A stretch of DNA of 5,439 nucleotides, from the NCBI GenBank assembly GCA_002400445.1, contig DGQO01000039.1, positions 8,315 to 13,753 on the forward strand, written 5' to 3'. The notes under the pieces are model-generated. The model searched no databases. It was not told the DNA's origin and saw only the letters and a list, made by a program, of their open reading frames with translations. How positions within the stretch are numbered: position 1 is the stretch's first letter; each line of letters opens with the position of its first letter. Both the position numbers and the translations under genes were made by a program. The stretch comes from Chitinophagaceae bacterium UBA4412. Lineage in GTDB: Bacteria; Bacteroidota; Bacteroidia; Chitinophagales; Chitinophagaceae. Positions 1 to 5,439 of this stretch are shown one piece after another.

Positions 1-28
1 AAAAAATATAACAAACAAACTTAGCCAT
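1..28 (-). CDS. Possible start of a divergent gene, cut by the left edge
   Basis: A minus-strand ATG at 28-26 opens a frame that stays open to the window edge and reads MAKFVCYIF, a lysine followed by mostly hydrophobic residues, as at the start of a signal peptide or membrane segment. An in-frame TAA lies directly before the ATG, so no longer start is possible. GGAGG lies 3 nt upstream (36-32), which is rare in this DNA and closer than the ideal spacing. A perfect TAnnTTTG element lies a little further upstream. Only nine codons are visible, so no function can be given and the call may be wrong. If real, it is divergent from bshA. Confidence 0.28.
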
Positions 29-48
29 TTACCTCCAATCACTTTAGG

Positions 49-56
49 CAAAAATA
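49..56 (-). promoter_or_regulatory. Bacteroidota-type -7 promoter element, leftward
   Basis: The minus strand reads TATTTTTG, an exact match to the TAnnTTTG -7 consensus of the primary sigma factor of Bacteroidota. It would start a transcript with a leader of about 15-20 nt ahead of the candidate ATG at 28-26. No clear TTG -33 element lies at the usual distance (only a GTTA-like sequence), so this is a half-match. On the + strand the best candidate for bshA is the weaker TTGGTTTG at 64-71, with one mismatch. Confidence 0.35.
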
Positions 57-109
57 GTAAGCATTGGTTTGGTAACTTGCATCCTTTCTTTAAAATGTAA
101 ACATCGTAT

Positions 110-1228
110 ATGAATATAGCCATCGTGTGCTACCCTACTTTTGGCGGAAGTGGCGTACTTGCTACTGAATTGGGAAAGGCTTTGGCAGATAACGGCCATA
201 ATATTCACTTCATTACTTACCAGCAACCCGTGAGGCTTTCTGGGTTTCATGCAAATATATTTTACCATGAAGTAAGTGTACCCACCTATCCTCTGTTTGA
301 TTATCCACCTTATGAGACGGCGCTTGCCAGCACAATGGTAGATGTGGTGCTCAACTATGATATTGATGTGTTGCATGTGCATTATGCTATTCCACACGCA
401 GCAGCAGCCTATATGGCCAAACAGATCCTGGCTAAACAGAACAAAAGGATACCGGTAATTACTACGCTGCATGGTACAGATATCACGCTGGTGGGAAGAG
501 ATAAAACCTATCGCCCGGTAGTAACTTTTAGTATGGAAGAAAGTGATGTACTCACAGCAGTTTCTTACAACCTGAGAGAAGAAACTTATGCAAATTTTTC
601 TATCACTAAACCCATTGAAGTGATCCACAATTTTGTGGATGTGTCCCGTTTTAATAAAAAGCCCGTAGATGCTTTTAAAAAACTAATTGCTCCTAATGGA
701 GAGCGGATCATTGTGCACGCATCAAACTTTAGAAAAGTGAAAAGGGTGGACGATGTGCTACAGATGTTTTTGATTTTAAACAAAACCATTCCATCAAAAT
801 TATTGCTCATCGGTGATGGACCGGAGCGTGTGGCGCTTGAACAACAATCAAGAGACTGCCAATGTGGGCCGGAGATTAAATTTTTGGGAAAGCAGGAGCA
901 GATGGAAGATATCCTTCCTATTGCAGATCTTTTTGTACTCCCCAGCGAATATGAAAGTTTTGGCCTTGCCGCTCTTGAAGCCATGGCTGCAGAAGTGCCG
1001 GTGATTTCTACAAATGCTGGAGGCTTGCCCGAAATTAATATAGATGGATATAGTGGCTACATGAGCGACATCGGCGATGTGAACAGCATGGCAAAAAACG
1101 CAATCAGTATTTTAAAAGATGATGAAACGCTCAAAACCTTTAAAGCAAATGCACTTGAGCAAGCCCGGAAATTTGACTTAGGTATTATCCTGCCGATATA
1201 CGAAGCACTTTATCAGCGCCTGGTGTGA
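110..1228 (+). CDS. bshA: N-acetyl-alpha-D-glucosaminyl L-malate synthase BshA
   Basis: BshA is a cytoplasmic GT4-family retaining glycosyltransferase. It joins GlcNAc from UDP-GlcNAc to L-malate, the first step of bacillithiol synthesis. The 372-residue length is normal for the family. Visible signatures: the N-terminal nucleotide-fold strand with the GGSG loop (residues 12-15), HVHYAIPHA (89-97), TTLHGTDITLVG (118-129), the SNFRKVKR phosphate-binding stretch (205-212), GDGPE (235-239), and the EX7E pair Glu282/Glu290 in ESFGLAALE, which contacts the nucleotide sugar. The ATG at 110 puts MNIAIVCYPTFGG at the expected N-terminus; there is no Shine-Dalgarno sequence, as usual in this phylum. 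The gene stands alone on the + strand and ends 3 bp from the stop codon of the convergent EnvC-like gene. bshB and bshC are not in the window. The main alternative, another GT4 transferase, is unlikely given the motif set. Confidence 0.95.
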   Translation: MNIAIVCYPTFGGSGVLATELGKALADNGHNIHFITYQQPVRLSGFHANIFYHEVSVPTYPLFDYPPYETALASTMVDVVLNYDIDVLHVHYAIPHAAAAYMAKQILAKQNKRIPVITTLHGTDITLVGRDKTYRPVVTFSMEESDVLTAVSYNLREETYANFSITKPIEVIHNFVDVSRFNKKPVDAFKKLIAPNGERIIVHASNFRKVKRVDDVLQMFLILNKTIPSKLLLIGDGPERVALEQQSRDCQCGPEIKFLGKQEQMEDILPIADLFVLPSEYESFGLAALEAMAAEVPVISTNAGGLPEINIDGYSGYMSDIGDVNSMAKNAISILKDDETLKTFKANALEQARKFDLGIILPIYEALYQRLV

Positions 1229-1231
1229 TTT

Positions 1232-2539
1232 TTATTTTCTGCGCAGCCAGCGTTCAGGATCGAAATTACTTTTTTCATCACTCATGAAGAAATCCACTGC
1301 GCCGATGCCTTCTAGATTTGCTGCAGCACGCCCGATGGTTTGTCCCGTAGAAACCTCCTGCCCCTTCTTTACAGATACACCTGATAAATTGCTGTAAGTA
1401 GTAAAATATTTTCCGTGTTGAATAATGACCACTTCCATATCGTCGATGGTAAGCACGTTTGAAACTTCTCCCGCAAAAACAGATTTCACCGGCGTTCCAA
1501 TTTCTGTAGAGATGGTGATGTTGCTGATAACAATATCGCTGCCGCTGGGCAGTTTATTATTGCCGTAGTGCATCATCACATAACCTTTATCTACTGGCCA
1601 GGGCAATGTACCCCTGTTTTGCTCGAAGCGATTGTTTAAGGCGATGTTTTCTGCATTGAGCAGGACGCTGCTTCCTGTTGCCGTTTTTATCGTTCCTACG
1701 GATCCATTGTTAGTGCCAGATGGCTTTGAGGGTGCTGTAGCCGCCGTAGCAGTATTTGCTTTCTCTGCTTCTTTGCGGCGCTTCTCTTCCGCTGCAGCTT
1801 TTGCCAATGCCTCTCTACGGGCTTCTTCTTGTGCTTTTCTAATAGCAGCGGCAATGGCATTGCTCACTTTTTGCATCTGCTTCTTTTTTGCCGCTATCTG
1901 GTTATTCAACGTTTTACCTTGCTTTTTTAATTCATTCAGCACCCTATCCTTTTCTATTTTCTGCACTTCAAGCACCTTTAACTCTTTGCTCTGGTTTTGA
2001 AGGGTAGTGCTTTTCATTTTTTTGCTTCCACCTAAATCTTCTATTCTTTTTTGACGCAAAGCCTGGGTACGTAAAATATTTTCGCCTTGCACTTCCTGGT
2101 AATTGCGATAACTTTTCAGGTAAGTAATTCGTTTAATGGCGTCATTAAAACTGGAAGCAGAAAAAATAAAATTGAGGAACTGGTAGTTGCTACGATTTTT
2201 ATATGCATAGACCATCCCTTTTGCATATTCTGCTTTGAGTGTATCCAAAATGCGGTTATAATGATTAATATCTTTTTGAATAGTGTAGATATTATTGTCA
2301 AGAATGCGCAAGTCTTTGTTGATATTATCGATCACTTTATCCTGCAGTGCAACTTTATTCGATATCAGTCTCCATTGGGTGAGGCTCTCTTTTGTTGCAA
2401 CCTTATTGCTGTTAAGCAATTTCTCTGTTTCTTCAATTTCCTTTTTTAATTGTAGTCGTTGTCTTTCGAGTTCTTCTCTGGTCTGCGCCTGTGAAGCAAC
2501 TGAGAAACAAAAAAGTAAAATGAAAATTAAAAACCTCAT
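1232..2539 (-). CDS. EnvC-like murein hydrolase activator with degenerate LytM/M23 domain
   Basis: This is a 435-residue exported protein. Residues 1-18 are a signal peptide (MRF, hydrophobic core, SVASQA then Gln19). Residues about 20-262 are a long Lys/Glu/Gln-rich coiled coil, followed by an Ala/Thr/Ser/Gly linker (about 262-295) and a C-terminal LytM/M23 fold (about 310-435, with GTPVKSVFAGEV, VVIIQHG, VKKGQEVSTGQTIG and a final PERWL). This is the EnvC architecture; in E. coli EnvC is periplasmic and activates cell-wall amidases at division. The zinc-site residues of active M23 enzymes are replaced: the HxxxD motif is lost, the mid-domain His is Asn384, and HxH reads AVD (414-416), so activation rather than hydrolysis is inferred. 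An upstream in-frame ATG at 2578 would add 13 residues; the inner start was chosen because it gives a compact signal peptide. It is the last gene of the probable operon, 69 bp after the DUF4292 stop. Confidence 0.85.
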   Translation of the reverse strand: MRFLIFILLFCFSVASQAQTREELERQRLQLKKEIEETEKLLNSNKVATKESLTQWRLISNKVALQDKVIDNINKDLRILDNNIYTIQKDINHYNRILDTLKAEYAKGMVYAYKNRSNYQFLNFIFSASSFNDAIKRITYLKSYRNYQEVQGENILRTQALRQKRIEDLGGSKKMKSTTLQNQSKELKVLEVQKIEKDRVLNELKKQGKTLNNQIAAKKKQMQKVSNAIAAAIRKAQEEARREALAKAAAEEKRRKEAEKANTATAATAPSKPSGTNNGSVGTIKTATGSSVLLNAENIALNNRFEQNRGTLPWPVDKGYVMMHYGNNKLPSGSDIVISNITISTEIGTPVKSVFAGEVSNVLTIDDMEVVIIQHGKYFTTYSNLSGVSVKKGQEVSTGQTIGRAAANLEGIGAVDFFMSDEKSNFDPERWLRRK

Positions 2540-2608
2540 CGCAACGGTTTTAAAGGGTTGTAATAAATGGGCAGGCATGTAGCAAAGCCTTTCGGTTAAA
2601 TGTAGGAA

Positions 2609-3427
2609 TTATTTCTTCTTATAATTTTTGGGCACAGAAAAGTTCACTGATAATTCTTTGTTAAACTCAAACTGTTTAAAATTCATTTTAATCTCCAACT
2701 TATTTTTCTCTGAAATGGTAATCTGGCGCCTTGTTGAAAACATTCTATCGGCATTGGCTACATAATCATCATAACTCATACTGGCAGTCCTGTTCCTGGA
2801 AATATCTACGTCGTCTAATTTAATGTACTGCATCAGCCCACTACTTAAAGCGAGTGTGACTAATGTTTTAAAAGATGCGCCTACCGAAGTAGCCATAACG
2901 GATTTATCATCTGTTTTAAAAGAAGCACTGGCACTATCGAAGAAAACAGGATTGCCAATGAGCATGTTCTGCATAGTTTTAAAATCAAAAGGTATCTGGG
3001 TTACTTCCTGTAAATAATCTAGTGTGCGGTATTGTACTTCTTTATCCTGTTTATTCATGAGGATTACACTATCCCTGGTGATGAGTGCACGATACACTTC
3101 AATGTTTAAAAAAGTGGCATTCAGGGAAAGCCAGATTGCACTGTCTTTTATCATGCGCAGGGTAGCTACGATATCGGGCTGCTTACCCCGGGAGTCTTCA
3201 ATATCCAGTTTAATTTTTGCAGAAAAAGTCTTAAAAGCAATTTCATTTTTTTGCATCAAAGCTCTTGATTCATCAACGAACTTAATGGAATCATCTACAC
3301 TTACAGGTATAGTTACAAGCGTAGTTGTATCCTTTGGAGCAATTACTTTGTTAATCGTTTTAGCGGCCTTACATCCTGTCATGATATATACCAAGCAAAG
3401 CAGCATCAATGCAAAAATTATCCTCAT
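2609..3427 (-). CDS. DUF4292-family outer-membrane lipoprotein, function unknown
   Basis: The protein has 272 residues. It begins with a lipoprotein signal: Arg2, a hydrophobic core, and a lipobox IMTGC in which Cys19 would be lipidated. The residues after Cys19 (KAAKT) carry no acidic cluster, so there is no obvious Bacteroidota surface-export signal and a periplasm-facing anchor is inferred. After a low-complexity tether (about 20-45), the body has alternating strand-like segments: FKTFSAKIKLDIED (65-78), a core of IWLSLNATFLNIEVYRALI (98-116) then RDSVILMN, and a C-terminal beta-rich stretch (about 232-266). These fit DUF4292, a Bacteroidota family with resemblance to LolA/LolB-type lipoprotein carriers. 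Its actual substrate is unknown. It starts 9 bp after the dut stop, so the two are almost certainly co-transcribed. The family call rests on pattern recognition and context. Confidence 0.8.
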   Translation of the reverse strand: MRIIFALMLLCLVYIMTGCKAAKTINKVIAPKDTTTLVTIPVSVDDSIKFVDESRALMQKNEIAFKTFSAKIKLDIEDSRGKQPDIVATLRMIKDSAIWLSLNATFLNIEVYRALITRDSVILMNKQDKEVQYRTLDYLQEVTQIPFDFKTMQNMLIGNPVFFDSASASFKTDDKSVMATSVGASFKTLVTLALSSGLMQYIKLDDVDISRNRTASMSYDDYVANADRMFSTRRQITISEKNKLEIKMNFKQFEFNKELSVNFSVPKNYKKK

Positions 3428-3436
3428 GTTTTTTAT

Positions 3437-3883
3437 TTAATGTGATCCGGTATGCCCAAAACCTCCCGCTGATCTTTCTGTTTCATTTAATTGTTCTACT
3501 AATCTAAGAGTAGCTATTTCCACTTTTACCACAACGAGTTGCGCAATTCTTTCGCCGGCTGTAATTTCCTGCGGTTCCCCGCTCAGGTTTATCAGGAGTA
3601 CTTTTATCTCTCCACGATAGTCGCTGTCAATTGTTCCCGGGGTATTTAAGCAGGTTAAGCCTTTTTTCACTGCAAGGCCACTTCGGGGGCGCACCTGTAC
3701 TTCATAACCCTGTGGAATTTCCATAAAAATTCCTGTGGGCACAAGCGCCCGTTCAAGAGGTTGAAGTACCAAATTCGTTTCGTTGTTAGCCCGTATATCC
3801 ATCCCGGAAGAACCAGCTGTAGCATAGGCTGGCAAAGGATGTTCAGATTGATTGATGATATTAAGTTGCACTTTCGCTTCCAT
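3437..3883 (-). CDS. dut: dUTP diphosphatase (dUTPase)
   Basis: This is a cytoplasmic homotrimeric dUTPase that hydrolyses dUTP to dUMP and pyrophosphate, keeping uracil out of DNA and feeding dTMP synthesis. All five family motifs are present: [10 protein letters not shown] with Asp29; RPRSGLA (65-71) with the phosphate-binding Ser68; [14 protein letters not shown] (80-93) with catalytic Asp86 and the base-stacking Tyr89; GERIAQL (110-116); and the C-terminal lid [10 protein letters not shown] (137-146). The 148-residue length is typical. The frame continues upstream to an ATG at 3934, but those extra 17 residues (containing LPWPTVP) have no counterpart in the family, while the ATG at 3883 gives the usual MEAKVQL first strand. 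The gene lies 88 bp after ispF and 9 bp before the DUF4292 gene. Confidence 0.95.
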   Translation of the reverse strand: MEAKVQLNIINQSEHPLPAYATAGSSGMDIRANNETNLVLQPLERALVPTGIFMEIPQGYEVQVRPRSGLAVKKGLTCLNTPGTIDSDYRGEIKVLLINLSGEPQEITAGERIAQLVVVKVEIATLRLVEQLNETERSAGGFGHTGSH

Positions 3884-3895
3884 TAAAAATAATTT

Positions 3896-3917
3896 AAAAA
3901 TTGGCACAGTTGGCCAA
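3896..3917 (-). terminator. Weak hairpin with T-tract in the ispF-dut gap
   Basis: Read on the minus strand, TTGGC, a 7-nt loop, GCCAA and five T follow one another, ending 12 nt before the dut start at 3883. The 5-bp stem is short, and an overlapping TTGGCCAA palindrome could compete with it. It may be a leaky terminator or attenuator between ispF and dut, or chance. It would lie inside the dut coding sequence if the longer start at 3934 were used. Confidence 0.22.
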
Positions 3918-3971
3918 GGTAAAGATAATTCCATGCAGAAGAATTACAGCAGAAGCAAGGTGCGCATCAAA

Positions 3972-4457
3972 CTAATTAACATCTTGCATAATGAGCACAG
4001 AAGCCTGCGCAAACAAGCCCTCGCCTCTTCCGGCAAAACCCATCGTTTCTGTTGTAGTTGCTTTGATGGAAATATCAGAAGGTAATACATTCAAAATAGC
4101 AGCTATGGCCTCCCGCATTTGGGGCACAAAGCGGGCAATTTTAGGCTCTTCAAGACATACTGTAGCATCCACATTGATTACGCTGTATTGCTTTTCCTGT
4201 ACCAGGGCATAACTCTCCCGCAATAAAATTTTGCTATCAATATCCTTGTACTTAGGATCAGTATTTGGAAAGTGCTTGCCGATATCTCCAAGTGCCAGGG
4301 CGCCCAGCAAGGCATCGGAAATAGCGTGTAGCAACACGTCTGCATCGCTGTGGCCAATACATCCTTTATGAAAAGGGATTTCTACCCCACCAAGAAAAAA
4401 TTTCCGTCCTTCAGCAAACTGATGGAAGTCAATACCGGTACCAATTCTAATCTGCAT
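3972..4457 (-). CDS. ispF: 2-C-methyl-D-erythritol 2,4-cyclodiphosphate synthase
   Basis: IspF catalyses the fifth step of the non-mevalonate (MEP) isoprenoid pathway, cyclising CDP-methylerythritol 2-phosphate to methylerythritol cyclodiphosphate with release of CMP. It is a cytoplasmic homotrimer with a metal ion in each active site. The sequence shows the N-terminal GTGIDFHQF, with metal ligands Asp10 and His12; GHSDADVLLHA (35-45), with the third ligand His44; the substrate-loop FPNTDP (63-68); and the C-terminal signature ATTTETMGFAGRGEGL (133-148). The length of 161 residues is normal and no IspD domain is fused. The ATG at 4457 gives the canonical MQIRIGTGID start. The gene begins 35 bp beyond the T-tract of the porV terminator and is probably the first gene of the ispF-dut-DUF4292-envC-like operon. 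Confidence 0.96.
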   Translation of the reverse strand: MQIRIGTGIDFHQFAEGRKFFLGGVEIPFHKGCIGHSDADVLLHAISDALLGALALGDIGKHFPNTDPKYKDIDSKILLRESYALVQEKQYSVINVDATVCLEEPKIARFVPQMREAIAAILNVLPSDISIKATTTETMGFAGRGEGLFAQASVLIMQDVN

Positions 4458-4492
4458 GGGCTTCTTTTGGCCGAAGTTCCGTAAAACGGGGT

Positions 4493-4520
4493 AAAAAAAA
4501 AGCGTTCCTGGTTGGAACGC
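4493..4520 (-). terminator. Strong rho-independent terminator after porV
   Basis: On the minus strand a perfect 7-bp stem GCGTTCC/GGAACGC encloses the 5-nt loop AACCA and is followed at once by nine T. It starts 23 bp after the porV stop codon. An A-rich stretch before the stem could lengthen the pairing into the T-tract. On the + strand the same hairpin is followed only by CTTTT, and no rightward gene ends here, so it serves the leftward transcript. It is the clearest regulatory structure in the window. Confidence 0.88.
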
Positions 4521-4543
4521 CTTTTAAAAACTTCAACTATGAT

Positions 4544-5439
4544 TTATTTGTTGTTATCCAGGTTGAAAGAAAGAGAAAAACGAAGTGTGTTTGAAAGTGG
4601 ATTGCGGTTGATACCAGTACCAGAAGGTAACAGGTAAGAGAAATTCAAACCAAACATATTGTACATCAAACCTGCACCTACAGTGAAATACTTACGATTT
4701 CCTTTCTGCGGGCTTTCGTAGAAATATCCTGCACGCATTGCAAACTGATCTTTGTACCAGTATTCTGCACCTACTGAAGCAGTGATCTCTCTCAACTCTT
4801 CGCTACCACCGTCTGGAGCATCGCCAAAAGATTTGAACCAGCTGCTCACAACACCTTCTGTACGATAGTTTGCAAGGCCAGCACTATCAGAAACTGATGG
4901 CGGCGTAGGAACTAAAAGCTTATTGAGGTCTGCTGCAAAAGTGATCTTGTTGTCAGCATCAAATACTTTAGTGTACGCACCACCTATGCCTAGGTTAGCA
5001 GGGATGAAATCTTTTTGCGTTTGGTCTTCCGTGTAAGAGATCTTACCACCCAGGTTGGTTAAAGTAGCACCCCAGTTAAAGCCACTACCATTGTCTTTAA
5101 GACCATTGTGGAAATAATGAAGATCACCTGCTACAGAAGTTCCTTTTTTATAAGAAATACCATTTACGGTTCCACCGGCAAGGTCAGAGCTGATATAGCG
5201 AAGGCCGATACCAAGCCCAGACTTGTCGCCAAGCTTGCGTGAGTAGCCAGCTTCTACAGTATATTCCCGTGGACGGAAATTATTTAATTGATTGCCATTA
5301 GCATCTGTAAACTGAATGCTACCAAGGCTAAAATAACGAAGTCCGATGCTGATAGCCTGCATTTCATCAAGTTTGTGATACCCTTGCAATGAAGCCAGGT
5401 ACACATCGTTCAATCCAAGGTCGGTTAACCAAGGCGTAT
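4544..5439 (-). CDS. porV: Type IX secretion system outer-membrane protein PorV (5' end missing)
   Basis: PorV (also LptO) is an outer-membrane beta-barrel of the type IX secretion system. It collects cargo from the SprA/Sov translocon and carries it to the PorU attachment complex at the cell surface. The visible 297 residues are the C-terminal part; the frame is open to the window edge, begins TPWLTDLGLNDVYLASL, and probably lacks about 80-100 residues including the signal peptide. Family-typical stretches are SLGSIQFTD (37-45 of the visible part), GYSRKLGDKSGLGIGLRYIS (64-83) and FNWGATLTNLGGKIS. Alternating aromatic barrel strands run to the end (LRFSLSFNLDNNK). A TTG at 5413-5411 could be read as a start, but the homologous sequence continues upstream of it, so it is an internal Leu codon. 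The gene ends at the strong terminator. porU is often just upstream of porV in this phylum but is out of view. Confidence 0.9.
   Translation of the reverse strand, partial: TPWLTDLGLNDVYLASLQGYHKLDEMQAISIGLRYFSLGSIQFTDANGNQLNNFRPREYTVEAGYSRKLGDKSGLGIGLRYISSDLAGGTVNGISYKKGTSVAGDLHYFHNGLKDNGSGFNWGATLTNLGGKISYTEDQTQKDFIPANLGIGGAYTKVFDADNKITFAADLNKLLVPTPPSVSDSAGLANYRTEGVVSSWFKSFGDAPDGGSEELREITASVGAEYWYKDQFAMRAGYFYESPQKGNRKYFTVGAGLMYNMFGLNFSYLLPSGTGINRNPLSNTLRFSLSFNLDNNK

Noticed and set aside
2..100. A + strand frame open from the left edge to TAA at 98-100, ending in KHWFGNLHPFFKM, 9 bp before bshA
   Set aside because: It could be the tail of an upstream operon gene, but its 32 codons contain no Ala, Asp, Glu or Val and very few codons beginning with G, which is unlike coding sequence. 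A frame this long stays open by chance fairly often in AT-rich DNA. It also conflicts with the divergent-gene reading of the same bases. Sequence to the left would settle it.
44..628. Minus-strand open frame of 194 codons opposite bshA
   Set aside because: It lies antisense to a well-supported gene, is rich in Cys, His and Ile with no recognisable domain, and is best explained as a shadow of bshA codon usage.
1211..1252. Possible hairpin arms (CGCCTGG near 1217 and CCAGCG near 1247) spanning the bshA and EnvC-like stop codons
   Set aside because: The pairing is 6 bp with a bulge around a loop of more than 20 nt, and no T-tract follows in the right place. It is not a credible terminator.
1740..1860. 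Low-complexity stretch rich in GCC/GCT and TTCT units
   Set aside because: It encodes the Ala/Lys/Glu-rich end of the coiled coil and the linker of the EnvC-like protein. It is not a tandem DNA repeat or CRISPR array.
1632..2000. + strand open frame of 122 codons within the EnvC-like gene, Phe/Ala/Ser-rich and membrane-like
   Set aside because: Its hydrophobic make-up is the antisense image of the Lys/Glu/Ala-rich coiled coil and linker of the EnvC-like gene. There is no independent sign of coding.
3935..3955. Direct repeat GCAGAAG, twice with a 14-bp period, in the ispF-dut gap
   Set aside because: Seven-base repeats of simple composition are expected by chance, there are only two copies, and no nearby promoter gives them an operator context.

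Overview
The window looks like a chromosomal segment from a Bacteroidota bacterium, most likely of the Chitinophagaceae type (the phylum is firm, the family is inferred). The evidence is a PorV-type outer-membrane protein of the type IX secretion system, a DUF4292 lipoprotein (a family typical of this phylum), a BshA bacillithiol enzyme, moderately AT-rich DNA, almost no Shine-Dalgarno sequences before the genes, and a match to the phylum's TAnnTTTG -7 promoter element.

Layout. Bases 1-109 are a short non-coding or gene-edge region; it may hold the promoter and first nine codons of a gene running leftward out of the window (low confidence). Bases 110-1228 on the + strand encode BshA, the glycosyltransferase that starts bacillithiol synthesis. 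Everything to the right is on the - strand. In transcription order from the right edge these are: porV (5' end cut by the window edge), a strong intrinsic terminator, ispF (MEP isoprenoid pathway), dut (dUTPase), a DUF4292 lipoprotein gene, and an EnvC-like degenerate LytM/M23 gene. The last gene meets bshA tail to tail with only 3 bp between the stop codons.

How the genes fit together. ispF, dut, the DUF4292 gene and the EnvC-like gene have the same orientation and short gaps (88, 9 and 69 bp with the preferred starts), so they probably form one operon. It joins precursor metabolism (the C5 units for undecaprenyl phosphate, and dUTP clean-up) to envelope proteins (an outer-membrane lipoprotein and a murein hydrolase activator). 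porV is upstream but separated by the terminator, which leaves only 35 bp for an ispF promoter.

No previously undescribed system, mobile element, CRISPR array or RNA gene was seen. The points most worth checking are the loss of catalytic residues in the EnvC-like protein, the terminator/promoter problem ahead of ispF, the DUF4292 protein of unknown role, and the possible divergent gene at the left edge.
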